From positions 620,001 to 684,000 of the forward strand of contig JAWLAE010000001.1 of the NCBI GenBank assembly GCA_041395625.1: DNA of 64,000 nt. Reading direction: 5' to 3'. This document shows, piece after piece, positions 32,679-44,939 of the stretch (position 1 is its first letter; the number at the start of each line of letters is the position of its first letter). A model generated the notes under the pieces. That model had not been told where the DNA came from and did no database searches. It saw only the letters and a list, made by a program, of their open reading frames with translations. Origin of the DNA: CADEED01 sp041395625. Its GTDB lineage: Bacteria > Pseudomonadota > Gammaproteobacteria > Steroidobacterales > Steroidobacteraceae. The position numbers and the translations under genes were made by a program.

Positions 32679-34090
32679 ACGATCTCGATCGCTCGCTGGT
32701 TGAGGTGGCCGCGGATCTTGCGGCGGGCAGGGTCTCCAGTGTCGAGCTGACGCGCGCGGCGCTCGCGCGGGCTCATGCACTGCAACCGGCGCTCAATTGC
32801 TTCATTTCGATCGATGATGATACCGCGTTGGCAGAGGCACGCGCGGCGGACACGGCTCGCTCGGCGGGCAGGTCGTTAGGATCGTTGCATGGCGTGCCGC
32901 TGGCGCACAAGGACATGTACTATCGCGCCGGCGCAATCTCCAGCTGCGGGTCGGAGGTACGTCGCGATTTCCGGCCCGCCATCACGGCCACCGTCCTCGA
33001 GCGCTTTCACGCCGCTGGCGCGGTGACCATTGGCCGGCTCAACATGACCGAGTTCGCGCTCGGCCCCACCGGCCACAACGCCATCTGGGGCGACTGTCGT
33101 AATCCCTGGAACAATGCCCACGTGCCCGGTGGATCCTCGAGTGGCTCGGGTGCGTCGGTTGCTGCGCGAATTGTGTATGCCAGTCTGGGCTCCGACACTG
33201 GCGGATCCACACGACTGCCTGCCTCGGCCAATGGGGCGACGGGTATCAAGCCGACGCATTCGCTCGTATCGCGGCACGGTGTGATGGGCCTGTCGTTCTC
33301 GGTCGACACCCCCGGACCGATCGCTCGCAGCGCCGTCGACCTGGCGCGCGTGCTGAAGGTGATCGCGGGTCACGATCCGCTAGATTCGACTACCTCGCAG
33401 CTTGCGGTGCCAGACTACGAGGCGCTGCTCCCGCGGAGCATTGCAGGGCTGCGGATCGGTGTGCCGACCAACTATTTTTTCGATGCAGTCGATCCAGCCA
33501 TTGCGGACGCGATCGAAGCAGCGCTGGCAGTACTGCAATCGCTCGGTGCGCGTCGCGTACCGGTGCAGGTGCCGCTCGCTGAGCGCCTGTCGGAGCTCAG
33601 TCGCGCGTTGGTCTATTCCGAAGCCACCGCGCTGCACGCACATTACCTGCGGACGCACGCTGCTGACTACTCGCCCCAGGTACGCGTGCGCGCGTCGACG
33701 GGGCTGGCGATTCCGGCCGCCACGTATGTCGAAGCGCTGCAGTTGCGCAGCGTGCTCCTGAGGCGCTTCGTCGAGCAGGTCTTCGGTGCATGCGACGTGC
33801 TGGTGGCGCCGACACTCGCGATTCCCGTGCCGACGCTGGCAGAGACCGGGGTAGGAGCGGGTGAGGCCATGTGGCCGATCATCGCGCGGCTGGTGCAGTG
33901 CACGGCGCCGTTCAACTATCTCGGTGTGCCGGCGCTCAGCATGCCGGTCGGATTCGATGCGCGCGGCCTGCCGATCGGCATGCAGCTGATCGGCAAGCCG
34001 TTTGCGGAAGCACGCTTGTTGCGCGTCGCAGCTCACTATCAGACTGCATCGGACTGGCATCTGCGTGCGCCGCCGCTGCAGTATCCTTAG
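32675..34090 (+). CDS. Amidase-signature family hydrolase
   Basis: A 471-residue amidase-signature enzyme from GTG at 32675. The Ser-cisSer-Lys triad is visible: Lys79 in HGVPLAHKDMYY, the cis-Ser within GGSSSGSGAS (about 154-156) and the nucleophile Ser near 178 in LGSDTGGSTRLPAS. Length fits AtzE, AtzF, GatA and related hydrolases. The substrate is not evident. A GatA role would need GatB and GatC partners, which are not seen nearby, so an AtzE-like carboxamide hydrolase with the preceding small protein is more likely (inference). It is followed by cysQ after 6 bases. Confidence 0.88.
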   Translation: MNDLDRSLVEVAADLAAGRVSSVELTRAALARAHALQPALNCFISIDDDTALAEARAADTARSAGRSLGSLHGVPLAHKDMYYRAGAISSCGSEVRRDFRPAITATVLERFHAAGAVTIGRLNMTEFALGPTGHNAIWGDCRNPWNNAHVPGGSSSGSGASVAARIVYASLGSDTGGSTRLPASANGATGIKPTHSLVSRHGVMGLSFSVDTPGPIARSAVDLARVLKVIAGHDPLDSTTSQLAVPDYEALLPRSIAGLRIGVPTNYFFDAVDPAIADAIEAALAVLQSLGARRVPVQVPLAERLSELSRALVYSEATALHAHYLRTHAADYSPQVRVRASTGLAIPAATYVEALQLRSVLLRRFVEQVFGACDVLVAPTLAIPVPTLAETGVGAGEAMWPIIARLVQCTAPFNYLGVPALSMPVGFDARGLPIGMQLIGKPFAEARLLRVAAHYQTASDWHLRAPPLQYP

Positions 34091-34096
34091 ATCGCC

Positions 34097-34918
34097 GTGT
34101 TGTTAGACGCCCCGCAGCGAGCGGCGCTGCTGCGACAAGTGGTGGCGATCGCGGAACGTGCCGGCGAGGCGATACTCGAGGTGTACGGGTCCGTGGATGT
34201 GCGTGCGACGATCAAGTCGGACGCCAGTCCGGTGACGGCCGCAGATCTGCGTGCCAACCAGTTGATCGTCGATGCGCTGCGACAGCTGGCGCCCTCGATC
34301 CCGATATTGTCCGAGGAATCGGCCATCGCTCCCTTCGCTACACGTCGAAGCTGGCCGCTGCACTGGCTCGTCGACCCGCTCGATGGCACCAAGGAGTTCT
34401 TGAAGCGGAACGGCGAGTTCACGGTCAATATCGCGCTGATTCAGCAGCATGTGCCGCTGCTTGGCGTCGTGCACATACCCGTTACGAATACGACTTACAG
34501 CGGCATCGTCGGCACCGGGGCCTGGCGCCGGCATGCACGCGGCGAGCTCGGCGCCATCCAGGTCAAGGTACCCGCGCCCGCAAAGCCGCGGGTGCTCGGC
34601 AGTCGCTCGCATCGCGGTCATTCCCTCGACGCCTTTCTGGCTGCCCTGGGAGACTACCAACTCCTGACCGCCGGTAGCTCGCTGAAGTTCTGTCTGTTGG
34701 CGGAAGGCAGTGCTGACCTGTATCCGCGTATGGGGCCCACGTCGGAATGGGACACCGCGGCCGGGCAAGCGGTGCTCGAGGCCGCTGGCGGCCGCGTCGT
34801 CACATTCGCCGGGCAGGCACTGCGCTACAATCTGCGCGATGATCTGCTCAACCCGGAGTTTCTCGCCTTGGCGGACATGACGGCCGGCTGGTTGTCGTTA
34901 GTGACGCCACATGACTGA
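34097..34918 (+). CDS. cysQ: 3'(2'),5'-bisphosphate nucleotidase CysQ
   Basis: A 273-residue member of the inositol-monophosphatase superfamily starting GTG or the adjacent TTG. Metal-binding motifs are EES (ILSEESAIAP), LVDPLDGTKEFLKRNGEF and the late SEWDTAAGQAVLEAAGG. CysQ removes the 3'-phosphate of PAP, a by-product of sulfotransferases and of sulfate reduction, in the cytoplasm. It overlaps the next gene by 8 bases. No sulfotransferase gene was found in this window to explain the pairing. Confidence 0.93.
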   Translation: MLLDAPQRAALLRQVVAIAERAGEAILEVYGSVDVRATIKSDASPVTAADLRANQLIVDALRQLAPSIPILSEESAIAPFATRRSWPLHWLVDPLDGTKEFLKRNGEFTVNIALIQQHVPLLGVVHIPVTNTTYSGIVGTGAWRRHARGELGAIQVKVPAPAKPRVLGSRSHRGHSLDAFLAALGDYQLLTAGSSLKFCLLAEGSADLYPRMGPTSEWDTAAGQAVLEAAGGRVVTFAGQALRYNLRDDLLNPEFLALADMTAGWLSLVTPHD

Positions 34919-35963
34919 AGAGGTAGTGCTGGCAACGGTGCGGCCGGGACTCGAGATCGATGCTGGCCGACTGGGAGACTGGTTGGCGGCGAACGTGCCA
35001 GGCTATCGCGGTCCGCTCGCCGTGCGGCAGTTCAGCGGCGGCCAATCCAACCCGACATATCTGCTGGAAACCGCCAGTGCCAACTACGTGTTGCGTCGCA
35101 AGCCGCCCGGCGAGTTGTTGGCGTCCGCCCATGCGGTCGAGCGCGAGTATCGCGTGCTGCGCGCGCTGACCGATGTCCCGGTGCCTGCGCCGCGGGCTGT
35201 GGCGCTTTGCGAGGATCCGCAAGTCATCGGCACGGTCTTCTATGTAATGGAACACGTCGCCGGGCGGATCTTCTGGGATTCTTCGTTCCCTGAGCTGCCC
35301 CGCAACGATCGCGGCCAATACGTCGACGCCACGAACGCCGCGATCGCCAGTCTGCATTGCGTCGATTACCAGGCCGTCGGCTTGGCGGATTTCGGGCGTG
35401 CCGAGGGCTATGTGGCGCGCCAGGTGGCGCGCTGGTCGAAACAATATCTGTCCGATCCGCAGGCGGGCAGGGTCGATGCGCTCGATCGCCTGGTCGAATG
35501 GCTGCCGCAGCACGTGCCCGCGACCGCGTCCATTGCCGTGGTGCATGGCGACTTTCGTTGTGACAATCTGGTGTTTCACCCCAGTGAGCCACGAGTGCTC
35601 GCGATCTTGGACTGGGAGCTGGCGACGATCGGCGACCCGATAGCCGACTTCGCCTACCTGCTGATGATCTATCGATTGCCCTCGCTGGCGTTCCCGGGTC
35701 TGGCAGGCATCGATCTGCAGGCGCAGGGCATTCCGTCCGAGCGGCAGTTCGTCGATGCTTACTGCCGTCGAACCGGCCGCGATTCCCTGCCCAATCTCGA
35801 CGTATACCTGGCCTATTGCATGTTTCGGTTGGCGGCCATCTTCCATGGCATACGCGGGCGCGTGCTACGCGGCACCGCTGTTAGCCCGCGCGCCCGGGAG
35901 TACGCGCAGCATGTGGAGGCACTGGCAGGATTCGCCTGGCAACAGGCTGAGCGCGTGCGCTGA
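34911..35963 (+). CDS. Aminoglycoside-phosphotransferase-like kinase, ACAD10/APH family
   Basis: A 350-residue protein kinase-like fold. ATP-loop region VRQFSGGQSNPTYLLE, invariant-Lys region YVLRRKPPGELLASAHAVER, YVMEHVAGRIFWDSS, catalytic loop VVHGDFRCDNLVFHP and metal motif AILDWELATIGDPIADFAYL are all present, so it appears active. This subgroup is related to the kinase domain of eukaryotic ACAD10 and in bacteria usually neighbours acyl-CoA dehydrogenases; none is seen here. The physiological substrate is unclear, possibly a hydroxy-acyl or small-molecule hydroxyl. Overlap with cysQ (8 bases) implies co-translation. Antibiotic resistance is not implied. Confidence 0.88.
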   Translation: MTEEVVLATVRPGLEIDAGRLGDWLAANVPGYRGPLAVRQFSGGQSNPTYLLETASANYVLRRKPPGELLASAHAVEREYRVLRALTDVPVPAPRAVALCEDPQVIGTVFYVMEHVAGRIFWDSSFPELPRNDRGQYVDATNAAIASLHCVDYQAVGLADFGRAEGYVARQVARWSKQYLSDPQAGRVDALDRLVEWLPQHVPATASIAVVHGDFRCDNLVFHPSEPRVLAILDWELATIGDPIADFAYLLMIYRLPSLAFPGLAGIDLQAQGIPSERQFVDAYCRRTGRDSLPNLDVYLAYCMFRLAAIFHGIRGRVLRGTAVSPRAREYAQHVEALAGFAWQQAERVR

Positions 35964-36035
35964 GCGTGAGCTGCGCGCGGCGTTTCGCGGGATTTACCTA
36001 CAGTATCCCCCCGCCGCAGCATTTAGACTTGAATC

Positions 36036-38677
<2,642 letters not shown>

Positions 38678-38681
<4 letters not shown>

Positions 38682-39709
38682 AAGACCTCGCGCTTGAAGT
38701 TCTGACGGGAAGCGGTGTCGCGCTGCCACTGGTCGTTTTCCTGTTCACAGGCGGCGTGGTGTTCGTCATCGCGACGCGGTTGTCGCGCCACGCTGACGCG
38801 ATCTCGGACGCGACTGGGTTGGGTCGCGTCTGGATCGGTACGGTGCTGCTCGCCGGCGCGACTTCGCTACCCGAACTTACGACGGATGTCAGTGCGGCAA
38901 CCATGGGCGCAATCGACATCGGCGTTGGTGATCTGATGGGTTCGACACTCGCCAACATGCTGATATTGGCGTTGCTCGATCTCGTCTTTGCACGTCGTCA
39001 GATCTTGCAGCGCGCAGCCGTCGACCATGCGCTGGCCGCCACGCTCGCGATCGTGCTCACCAGCATCGCTGGGATCGCCATCGCCTCCGACGGATTTGGT
39101 CGCATCGCCTCGGTGGGCGTCGACACGATTTTGATCATGGTCGTCTACCTGTTCGGCATGCATGCGGTCTACAGTGCCGCCCAAGTGACTCGTCCGGCGC
39201 CAACCGAGCAGCTCGAGCTGGGGGAGTCCAGTCGCACGCTGCTGCGCAGTGGCGTACGTGGGATGGTGCTCGCTGCCGTCGGCTTGTTGATAACGGCGCC
39301 GCTGCTGGTCGTCGCAGCAGAAGCCATTGCACTCGAGGCCGGACTGAGCCAGAGCTTCGTCGGTACGACGCTCGTCGGTGTGACGACCTCGTTTCCTGAG
39401 ATCGCGGCATCCATCGCCGCAGTTCGCATGGGCGCTCCGGATCTGGCAGTTGGCAATATTTTCGGCAGCAACGCCTTCAACATGTGCGTACTGTTCGCGA
39501 TGGATGTCGCCTATGTGGACGGTCCTGTGTTGGCAGCGGCATCGGATGCGCACGTACCCAGTTCCCAAGTGGCGGTGCTGGCGATGGCGCTCGGCATGAT
39601 GGCCATTCTGGCACGTTCGCAGCGCCGGCCGACGCTGGTGCGAGTGGAGAGTCTGTTGATCGTCGCGTCGGTGGCGGGGGCTGTCTGGCTCGTGGCTGCG
39701 AGACCGTAG
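38678..39709 (+). CDS. Ca2+/cation antiporter (CaCA family, YrbG-like)
   Basis: About 343 residues from the TTG at 38678, which overlaps the ATPase stop and has GGGGG 8 bases upstream. The two inverted repeats of the family carry the exchanger motifs: first LLAGATSLPELTTDVSAATM and DLMGSTLANMLILALLDL, second VGVTTSFPEIAASIAAVRMG and VGNIFGSNAFNMCVLFAMD. The acidic Glu in each PE motif binds cation. About ten membrane helices. It should exchange Ca2+ or Na+ for H+ or Na+ at the inner membrane. An open frame upstream to 38555 lies inside the ATPase gene and is not used. Confidence 0.92.
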
Positions 39710-39714
39710 CACCC

Positions 39715-40656
39715 CTAACTGCTCGGCGTTATGTCAGAGGTTTTGGCAGCGGGTTTCTCGTCGAGTCTGACGCGCAGCTCACCGGACCGCACATGCAGGT
39801 CGCGTTGCGGGAATGGGATCTCGATGTTGGCAGCGCGCAGTTCATCATCGATCGCCCAGAGGATTGCGGCTTCCGTCCGGCCTGGGGATGTCACGAGGCG
39901 GCGCGACACCCACACCACCAGCTCGAAGTTCAACGCACTGTCGCCAAACCCCACCAGCCAGACATCCGGCGCGCGGCGCGGATCGTCGACGATGATGCCG
40001 CTGATTCTCTTGGCCGCCGCGACGCCCGCCGCCTTGACCCGCTCCTTGTCCGTCCCGTAAGCGACACCGAACGGCACGCGGATACGCCGGCTGAACTCGT
40101 CGAAGGTCCAGTTGGTGACGCGACCGTTCACGAACTCGGAATTCGGTACCAGGATATCGACCAGATCGTTAGTGGACACACGCGTATAGCGCATCGCGAT
40201 TTCGACGACTCTGCCGCGAACACCGGACTGCAGGTCGACGAAATCACCGACCTTGAGGCTGCGTTCCGTCAGCAGGATGATGCCGGAGACAAAATTGCTG
40301 ACGATATTCTGTAGACCAAAGCCTACGCCGACGCCAATTGCACCACCGATCAGCGCCAGCTTCGACACATCGAGGCCCATCATGTCGAGGCCGATCATGG
40401 CGCCGAGGATCAGAACGACGTACTTCATGATGCGACCGAACGCATAGGCGGCCGGGTAGGCGGTGTCGCCATCCGCGAAGCGCTTGCCCAGTCGCTGAAC
40501 GGCCCGCTCGGTGAACTTGCCGAGCAGAATGATGACGACGACCAGCAGCGCCAGCAAAACCAGCTGGCGGATGTCTATGCGGAACGTGCCGACCGTGAAG
40601 ACGAGCGATTCGGACCAAGTCCAGGCGCGTTCCAGCGTTTTAGTTAGTTCGTCCAT
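39715..40656 (-). CDS. Small-conductance mechanosensitive channel, MscS family (1)
   Basis: A 313-residue protein with three membrane segments, the pore-lining TM3 (LALIGGAIGVGVGFGLQNIV with SNFVSGIILL) and the beta domain (LKVGDFVDLQSGVRGRVVEI, ILVPNSEFVNGRVTNW), followed by an alpha/beta C-terminal domain (IEIPFPQRDLHVRSG). Such channels open under membrane tension and release solutes. It is convergent with the exchanger gene (5-base gap) and divergent from the K+ channel gene. The start region contains a palindrome AGTATATACT (40668-40677) that may include its -10 box. Confidence 0.95.
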   Translation of the reverse strand: MDELTKTLERAWTWSESLVFTVGTFRIDIRQLVLLALLVVVIILLGKFTERAVQRLGKRFADGDTAYPAAYAFGRIMKYVVLILGAMIGLDMMGLDVSKLALIGGAIGVGVGFGLQNIVSNFVSGIILLTERSLKVGDFVDLQSGVRGRVVEIAMRYTRVSTNDLVDILVPNSEFVNGRVTNWTFDEFSRRIRVPFGVAYGTDKERVKAAGVAAAKRISGIIVDDPRRAPDVWLVGFGDSALNFELVVWVSRRLVTSPGRTEAAILWAIDDELRAANIEIPFPQRDLHVRSGELRVRLDEKPAAKTSDITPSS

Positions 40657-40727
40657 CTTGCGAATCGAGTATATACTGCATTTTCACGCGGCAGGGGGCG
40701 GCGCAAAGCGTTCGTACGGATCGAATC

Positions 40728-41828
40728 TTGACTCAGAATTGGAGCCTGCAGGATCGCTTGCCGTCCACCTTGCGCGGCCGATTGCATCAATTGCGCCTCA
40801 AACGCGGGCCGGATCGGGCCAATATTCTCGTCAGGCCGCCACCAGCGCGGCCGGAGCGAGTGCTCGCCGTTCGGGGTCTGCTCGTCGTCGGCCTGTTGCT
40901 GCTGGTGATGGCCGTAATGTGGTGGGACCGTGCGGGTTTGCGCGATCAGATCGACGGCGAAGTCTCGCCATCCGACGTCGTTTACTTCACCATGGTCACC
41001 GTCACGACGGTGGGCTATGGCGACATCGTCCCGGTGTCGGTGCGTGCGCGGCTGATCGACGCATTGGTGGTGACACCGATCCGCCTGTTCGTGTGGTTCA
41101 TTTTCCTGGGCACGGCCTACGAGTTTCTGATTCAGCGGTCGATTGAGGACTTGCGTATGCTGCGACTGCAGCGAAAGTTGATGAATCACGTGGTCATTTG
41201 CGGCTACGGTGGCGCTGGCCATCATGCCGCGGCCGAACTGGTGCGCATGGGTCGGCAGGCCAGCGAGATCGTCGTGATCGACATCGATCGGGCCGCGGCC
41301 GATCGTGCATCAGCAGCGGGATTCACTGTCCTGCATGGCACCGCCACGCGCGAAGAAATTCTGGAGCTGGCGGGCGCTCCCAAAGCCGCTGCGATCGTGG
41401 TGAGTGTCGATTCCGACGAGACAACGGCACTGATCGTGCTGACCGCGCGGGAGATGAGCAAGGCACGGATTCTCGCCAAAGTTGTCGAGCCTGAGAACAT
41501 CAAGCTGATGCGGCGCAGCGGCGCTGACCAGATCATCTCGCTGGGCGCATTGGGTGGTAGCTTGCTGGCCGACGGCGTGCAAAGCGATCTGGCGGCCGAG
41601 TTCATCACGGATCTCGTCAGTCGCGAAGGTCGTGTGCATTTGTCGCAGCGCAAACCGGCGCCCAACGAGATCGGCCGGGCGGCGAGTTCGATCGAGGGAG
41701 TGGTGATGGTGCGGCGCGCGGGGGGCGACCCGCTGTGTGGTGTGGCCTTGCAGAACCACGTACTGGAGCCGCTCGATGAAATGCTCTGTATGCGCTATAC
41801 GACCGCAACGACAGCCGCCGCCGGCTAA
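40728..41828 (+). CDS. Potassium channel with TrkA/RCK domain
   Basis: A 366-residue two-helix channel starting at TTG 40728. First membrane segment VRGLLVVGLLLLVMAVMWW, pore with selectivity filter TTVGYGDIVPVS (about residues 93-104), second segment LIDALVVTPIRLFVWFIFLG, then a RCK/TrkA-N domain beginning HVVICGYGGAGHHAAAELV with a GxGGxG nucleotide loop and VVIDID. A TrkA-C-like end follows (SSIEGVVMVRRAGG). By family it conducts K+ gated by cytosolic ligands such as nucleotides or Ca2+. Its neighbours are an anion transporter and a CPA2 antiporter on the same strand. Confidence 0.95.
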   Translation: MTQNWSLQDRLPSTLRGRLHQLRLKRGPDRANILVRPPPARPERVLAVRGLLVVGLLLLVMAVMWWDRAGLRDQIDGEVSPSDVVYFTMVTVTTVGYGDIVPVSVRARLIDALVVTPIRLFVWFIFLGTAYEFLIQRSIEDLRMLRLQRKLMNHVVICGYGGAGHHAAAELVRMGRQASEIVVIDIDRAAADRASAAGFTVLHGTATREEILELAGAPKAAAIVVSVDSDETTALIVLTAREMSKARILAKVVEPENIKLMRRSGADQIISLGALGGSLLADGVQSDLAAEFITDLVSREGRVHLSQRKPAPNEIGRAASSIEGVVMVRRAGGDPLCGVALQNHVLEPLDEMLCMRYTTATTAAAG

Positions 41829-41852
41829 CGACTGAAATCGAGTCTCGCCGTC

Positions 41853-43670
41853 GTGCCGGATATTCCTTCATTACACGCGATTGCCGCCTTGCTGATCACG
41901 GTGGTCACGTTTGTGTTGTTCGCCAGCGGCCGGATGCGGATCGAACTGATCTGTCTGCTGCTGATCGCAGTGCTCGCGGTCGGTTTCTATGTTTTTCCGT
42001 TGCGGACCGAGGGCGCGTCCAGTGGGCTGGAGATCGCCTTCGGCGGCTTTGGTCATGAAGCGTTGATCGCTATTGCAAGCTTGATGATTCTCGGTCGGGG
42101 CCTGGTCGTCACCGGCGCGCTGGAGCCAGCGGCGCGCTTGCTGGCTCGTCTGTGGCGGTTGAGCCAGGTGCTCGGCATGCTCTGCACGTTGCTCATCTGC
42201 ATGATGTTCAGCGGCTTCATCAACGATACCCCTGTGCTGGTGCTGACGATGCCGATCATTCTCGATCTGGCGCGGCGGGTCGGGCTGTCGGCGTCCAAGA
42301 CCTTGATGCCGGTGAATGCGGCGATCCTCATCGGCGGCATGGCGACGACCATCGGAACTTCGACCAACGTGCTGGTCGTATCCATTGCGGCTGACATGGG
42401 TCTGCCGCGGCTCGGCATGTTCGAGTTCACGGAGATCGTCGCCGTCGCAGCGCTGGTGGCGTTTCCCTATCTATGGCTGATCATGCCGCGGCTGTTGCCC
42501 AACATCCAGACGGGCGGCGGCGAATCGCCGCGCGCGTTTCGCGCGACTTTGCACGTGGTCGAGCGTTCCACCGTGGTTGGCAAGCCTCGCAGCTTCGTTG
42601 ACAAGGCAACACCGGGCGGCGTCAGAATCGTCAGCGTTACGCGCGATTCCAATGCGATCGGTGAGCAGGAACTCGCAGTCGGCGACCAGATACTGATCGA
42701 GGGTCCGGTCGATCAGATTCGCGACATGAGTGGCGCATTGCGTACGCCGCTGGCGCCGGATCATCTGCTCGACGGATTGAGCGAGCCTGAGGCCGCGACC
42801 GAGGCCGATCTGCAGATCGCGGAGCTCGCCATCGGCGGTGATTCCACGCTGGTCGGCAAGTCGGTGCGCGAGGCGCGGATCGCGGATCGTTTCGGTGTCT
42901 TGATCGTTGGCACGTATCGCGCCTCGGAGTCGCATTTCTTCGGCCAACCTTCGCTGCCCACCGCAGATCGTCTCGAAGTCGGCGACGTGCTGCTCGCGCA
43001 GGGCACGGAGGACAAATTGCGCGATCTCGAGCAGGCTGAAGGTGTCATGCAGCTGATGGGTACGCGCGAATTGCCACGTACCGCCAAGGCACCGCTCGCG
43101 CTGCTGATCGTCGCGGCAGTGGTTGTGCTGGCTGCATTCAAGATCGTGCCGATCGCGATCGCTGCATTGGCCGGTACCATCGCGATGCTGGCCGCGGGTT
43201 GCGTCAAGTACGAGAACCTGGGCCGGGCGCTGAGTGTCGAGGTCATCGTCCTGGTGGCGGCCAGTGTCGCACTTGGTCGGGCATTGGTGGAAACAGGCGC
43301 GGCCGACTGGTTGGCCTCCCTCCTTGCCATTGGTCTCGCCGCCGCGCCGGCTGCCGTCGTGCTGGCATCGCTGATGGTGTTCGCCGCCGTACTGACCAAC
43401 TTCGTTTCGAATGCGGCAGCCGCTGCCATTGGCACACCGCTCGCCATGAGTCTGGCGGCGCAGCTATCACTGCAACCTGAACCGCTCGTCATCGCGGTGT
43501 TGTTTGGCTGCAATCTCTGCTATGTAACACCCATGGCCTACCAGACCAATCTGTTGATCATGGGCGCGGCCGGCTACTCGTTCCGCGACTTCGTACGGGC
43601 GGGGTTGCCGCTGGCCATCATCATGATCGTCACGCTGGCCTTCTTGCTGGTCCGCAAATACTCCTTGTAG
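41853..43670 (+). CDS. SLC13/DASS-type transporter with two TrkA-C (RCK-C) domains
   Basis: A 605-residue membrane protein from GTG at 41853. Two blocks of transmembrane helices flank a cytosolic region (about 215-410) with two RCK-C-like domains (AIGEQELAVGDQILIEGPVD and STLVGKSVREARIADRFGVL). Conserved DASS features include a first-half NDTPVLVLTMPIILDLARRV, GGMATTIGTSTNVLVVSIA and a second-half NFVSNAAAAAIGTPLAMSLA. Members carry sulfate, dicarboxylates or other anions with Na+ or H+. The substrate is unclear; sulfate is a frequent one for the TrkA-C-containing subgroup. It ends 6 bases before the antiporter gene. Confidence 0.9.
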   Translation: MPDIPSLHAIAALLITVVTFVLFASGRMRIELICLLLIAVLAVGFYVFPLRTEGASSGLEIAFGGFGHEALIAIASLMILGRGLVVTGALEPAARLLARLWRLSQVLGMLCTLLICMMFSGFINDTPVLVLTMPIILDLARRVGLSASKTLMPVNAAILIGGMATTIGTSTNVLVVSIAADMGLPRLGMFEFTEIVAVAALVAFPYLWLIMPRLLPNIQTGGGESPRAFRATLHVVERSTVVGKPRSFVDKATPGGVRIVSVTRDSNAIGEQELAVGDQILIEGPVDQIRDMSGALRTPLAPDHLLDGLSEPEAATEADLQIAELAIGGDSTLVGKSVREARIADRFGVLIVGTYRASESHFFGQPSLPTADRLEVGDVLLAQGTEDKLRDLEQAEGVMQLMGTRELPRTAKAPLALLIVAAVVVLAAFKIVPIAIAALAGTIAMLAAGCVKYENLGRALSVEVIVLVAASVALGRALVETGAADWLASLLAIGLAAAPAAVVLASLMVFAAVLTNFVSNAAAAAIGTPLAMSLAAQLSLQPEPLVIAVLFGCNLCYVTPMAYQTNLLIMGAAGYSFRDFVRAGLPLAIIMIVTLAFLLVRKYSL

Positions 43671-43676
43671 GGTGCG

Positions 43677-44936
43677 ATGCAGGAGTTTCTGACTAACTTA
43701 GCCATCAGTCAGGATGTCGCCTACATTCTGCTGCTTACCGCGTTGTTCGTCGTACCGCGAGTCCTGCAACGCTGGAATATCCCGAGTGCTGTCACGGCGT
43801 TCGCGCTCGGCGCGGCTGCGGGCTTGGGTCTTGGGTGGTTTCAGGGTGATTCGACCGTGGGTCTGTTGTCGACGCTCGGCATCGTGGCGCTGTTTCTGTT
43901 CGCCGGACTCGAGGTGGATTTCGGCGAGCTGCGGCGGGGCGCCGGCGTGCTCATTCAGCATGTCGTCATACGGCTCGCAATAGTGGCAACCGTGGCATGG
44001 ATTGTCCACGTTGCACTGCCGCTCGACTTGCGCCCGGCTATCCTCGTATCGCTCGCGTTGGTTACGCCGTCGACAGGCTTCATTCTCGATTCGCTCGATG
44101 CGCTCGGCAGTACTGATCAGGAGCGTTTCTGGATTCGTTCGAAGGCGATTGCGATCGAGATCGTGGCGTTGGGCATCCTGTTCGTCGATCTGCGGTCCGA
44201 GACTTGGCAGGGGCTGGCGCTGTCGACCGCCGCGCTGTTCGCACTGATCGCATTCCTGCCGCTGGCTTTCAGCTTCTTCGCCAAACGCATCATGCCGCAC
44301 GCGCCGAAGTCCGACTTCCCGTTCCTCGTCATCCTCGCAGTTGCCGCCGCATTCGTGACGAAGAATCTGGGCGTGTACTACCTCGTCGGCGCTTTCGTCG
44401 TCGGTATCGTCGCGCATCGGTTCCGCGAGCACATTCCGTCGATGCGTGATCACAGTATGTTGCATGCAGTGGGGGCGCTCTCGTCGTTGTTCGTGCCGTT
44501 CTATTTCTTTCACGCTGGACTCGAATTGCAGCGCGATGATTTCTCGCTCAACGCCGTGTTGTTCGCGCTGATATTCCTGGTGACGGTGCTGCCGTTCCGC
44601 TTGCTGGTTGTCGGCTTGCATCGCCGTGTCGTGCTGAAGGAACCGCTGCGCACCGGTCTGCGCGTCTCCGTGCCTATGCTGCCGACGCTCGTGTTCACGC
44701 TGGTGTTGGCCTCGATACTGCGGGAGGAATTCCAGATCGATGCGGCGATCTTCGGCGCGCTCGTCATCTATGCACTGGTAAACACCATGCTGCCGTCTTT
44801 CATTCTGCGCAGCGCGCCGCCGGCTTACGATGACATTCACGTGACGGCGATACATGGTCCGCCTGCGCCGCCGGTGTCGGTCGCCGCTGACAGGCGCGGC
44901 AACTCGCCGGGCAGAACGAACAAAGTGTTAAAATAG
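43677..44936 (+). CDS. CPA2-type cation/proton antiporter
   Basis: A 419-residue membrane protein with about 12-13 helices, Na_H_Exchanger family. Typical features are the N-terminal VPRVLQRWNIPSAVTAFALG, LSTLGIVALFLFAGLEVDF, SLALVTPSTGFILDSLDAL and VTKNLGVYYLVGAFVVGIVA. No C-terminal RCK domain is present, so it is shorter than KefB/KefC. It likely exchanges K+ or Na+ for H+. The downstream TTG-started gene begins 3 bases after the stop. Specificity cannot be read from sequence. Confidence 0.92.
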   Translation: MQEFLTNLAISQDVAYILLLTALFVVPRVLQRWNIPSAVTAFALGAAAGLGLGWFQGDSTVGLLSTLGIVALFLFAGLEVDFGELRRGAGVLIQHVVIRLAIVATVAWIVHVALPLDLRPAILVSLALVTPSTGFILDSLDALGSTDQERFWIRSKAIAIEIVALGILFVDLRSETWQGLALSTAALFALIAFLPLAFSFFAKRIMPHAPKSDFPFLVILAVAAAFVTKNLGVYYLVGAFVVGIVAHRFREHIPSMRDHSMLHAVGALSSLFVPFYFFHAGLELQRDDFSLNAVLFALIFLVTVLPFRLLVVGLHRRVVLKEPLRTGLRVSVPMLPTLVFTLVLASILREEFQIDAAIFGALVIYALVNTMLPSFILRSAPPAYDDIHVTAIHGPPAPPVSVAADRRGNSPGRTNKVLK

Positions 44937-44939
44937 ACG

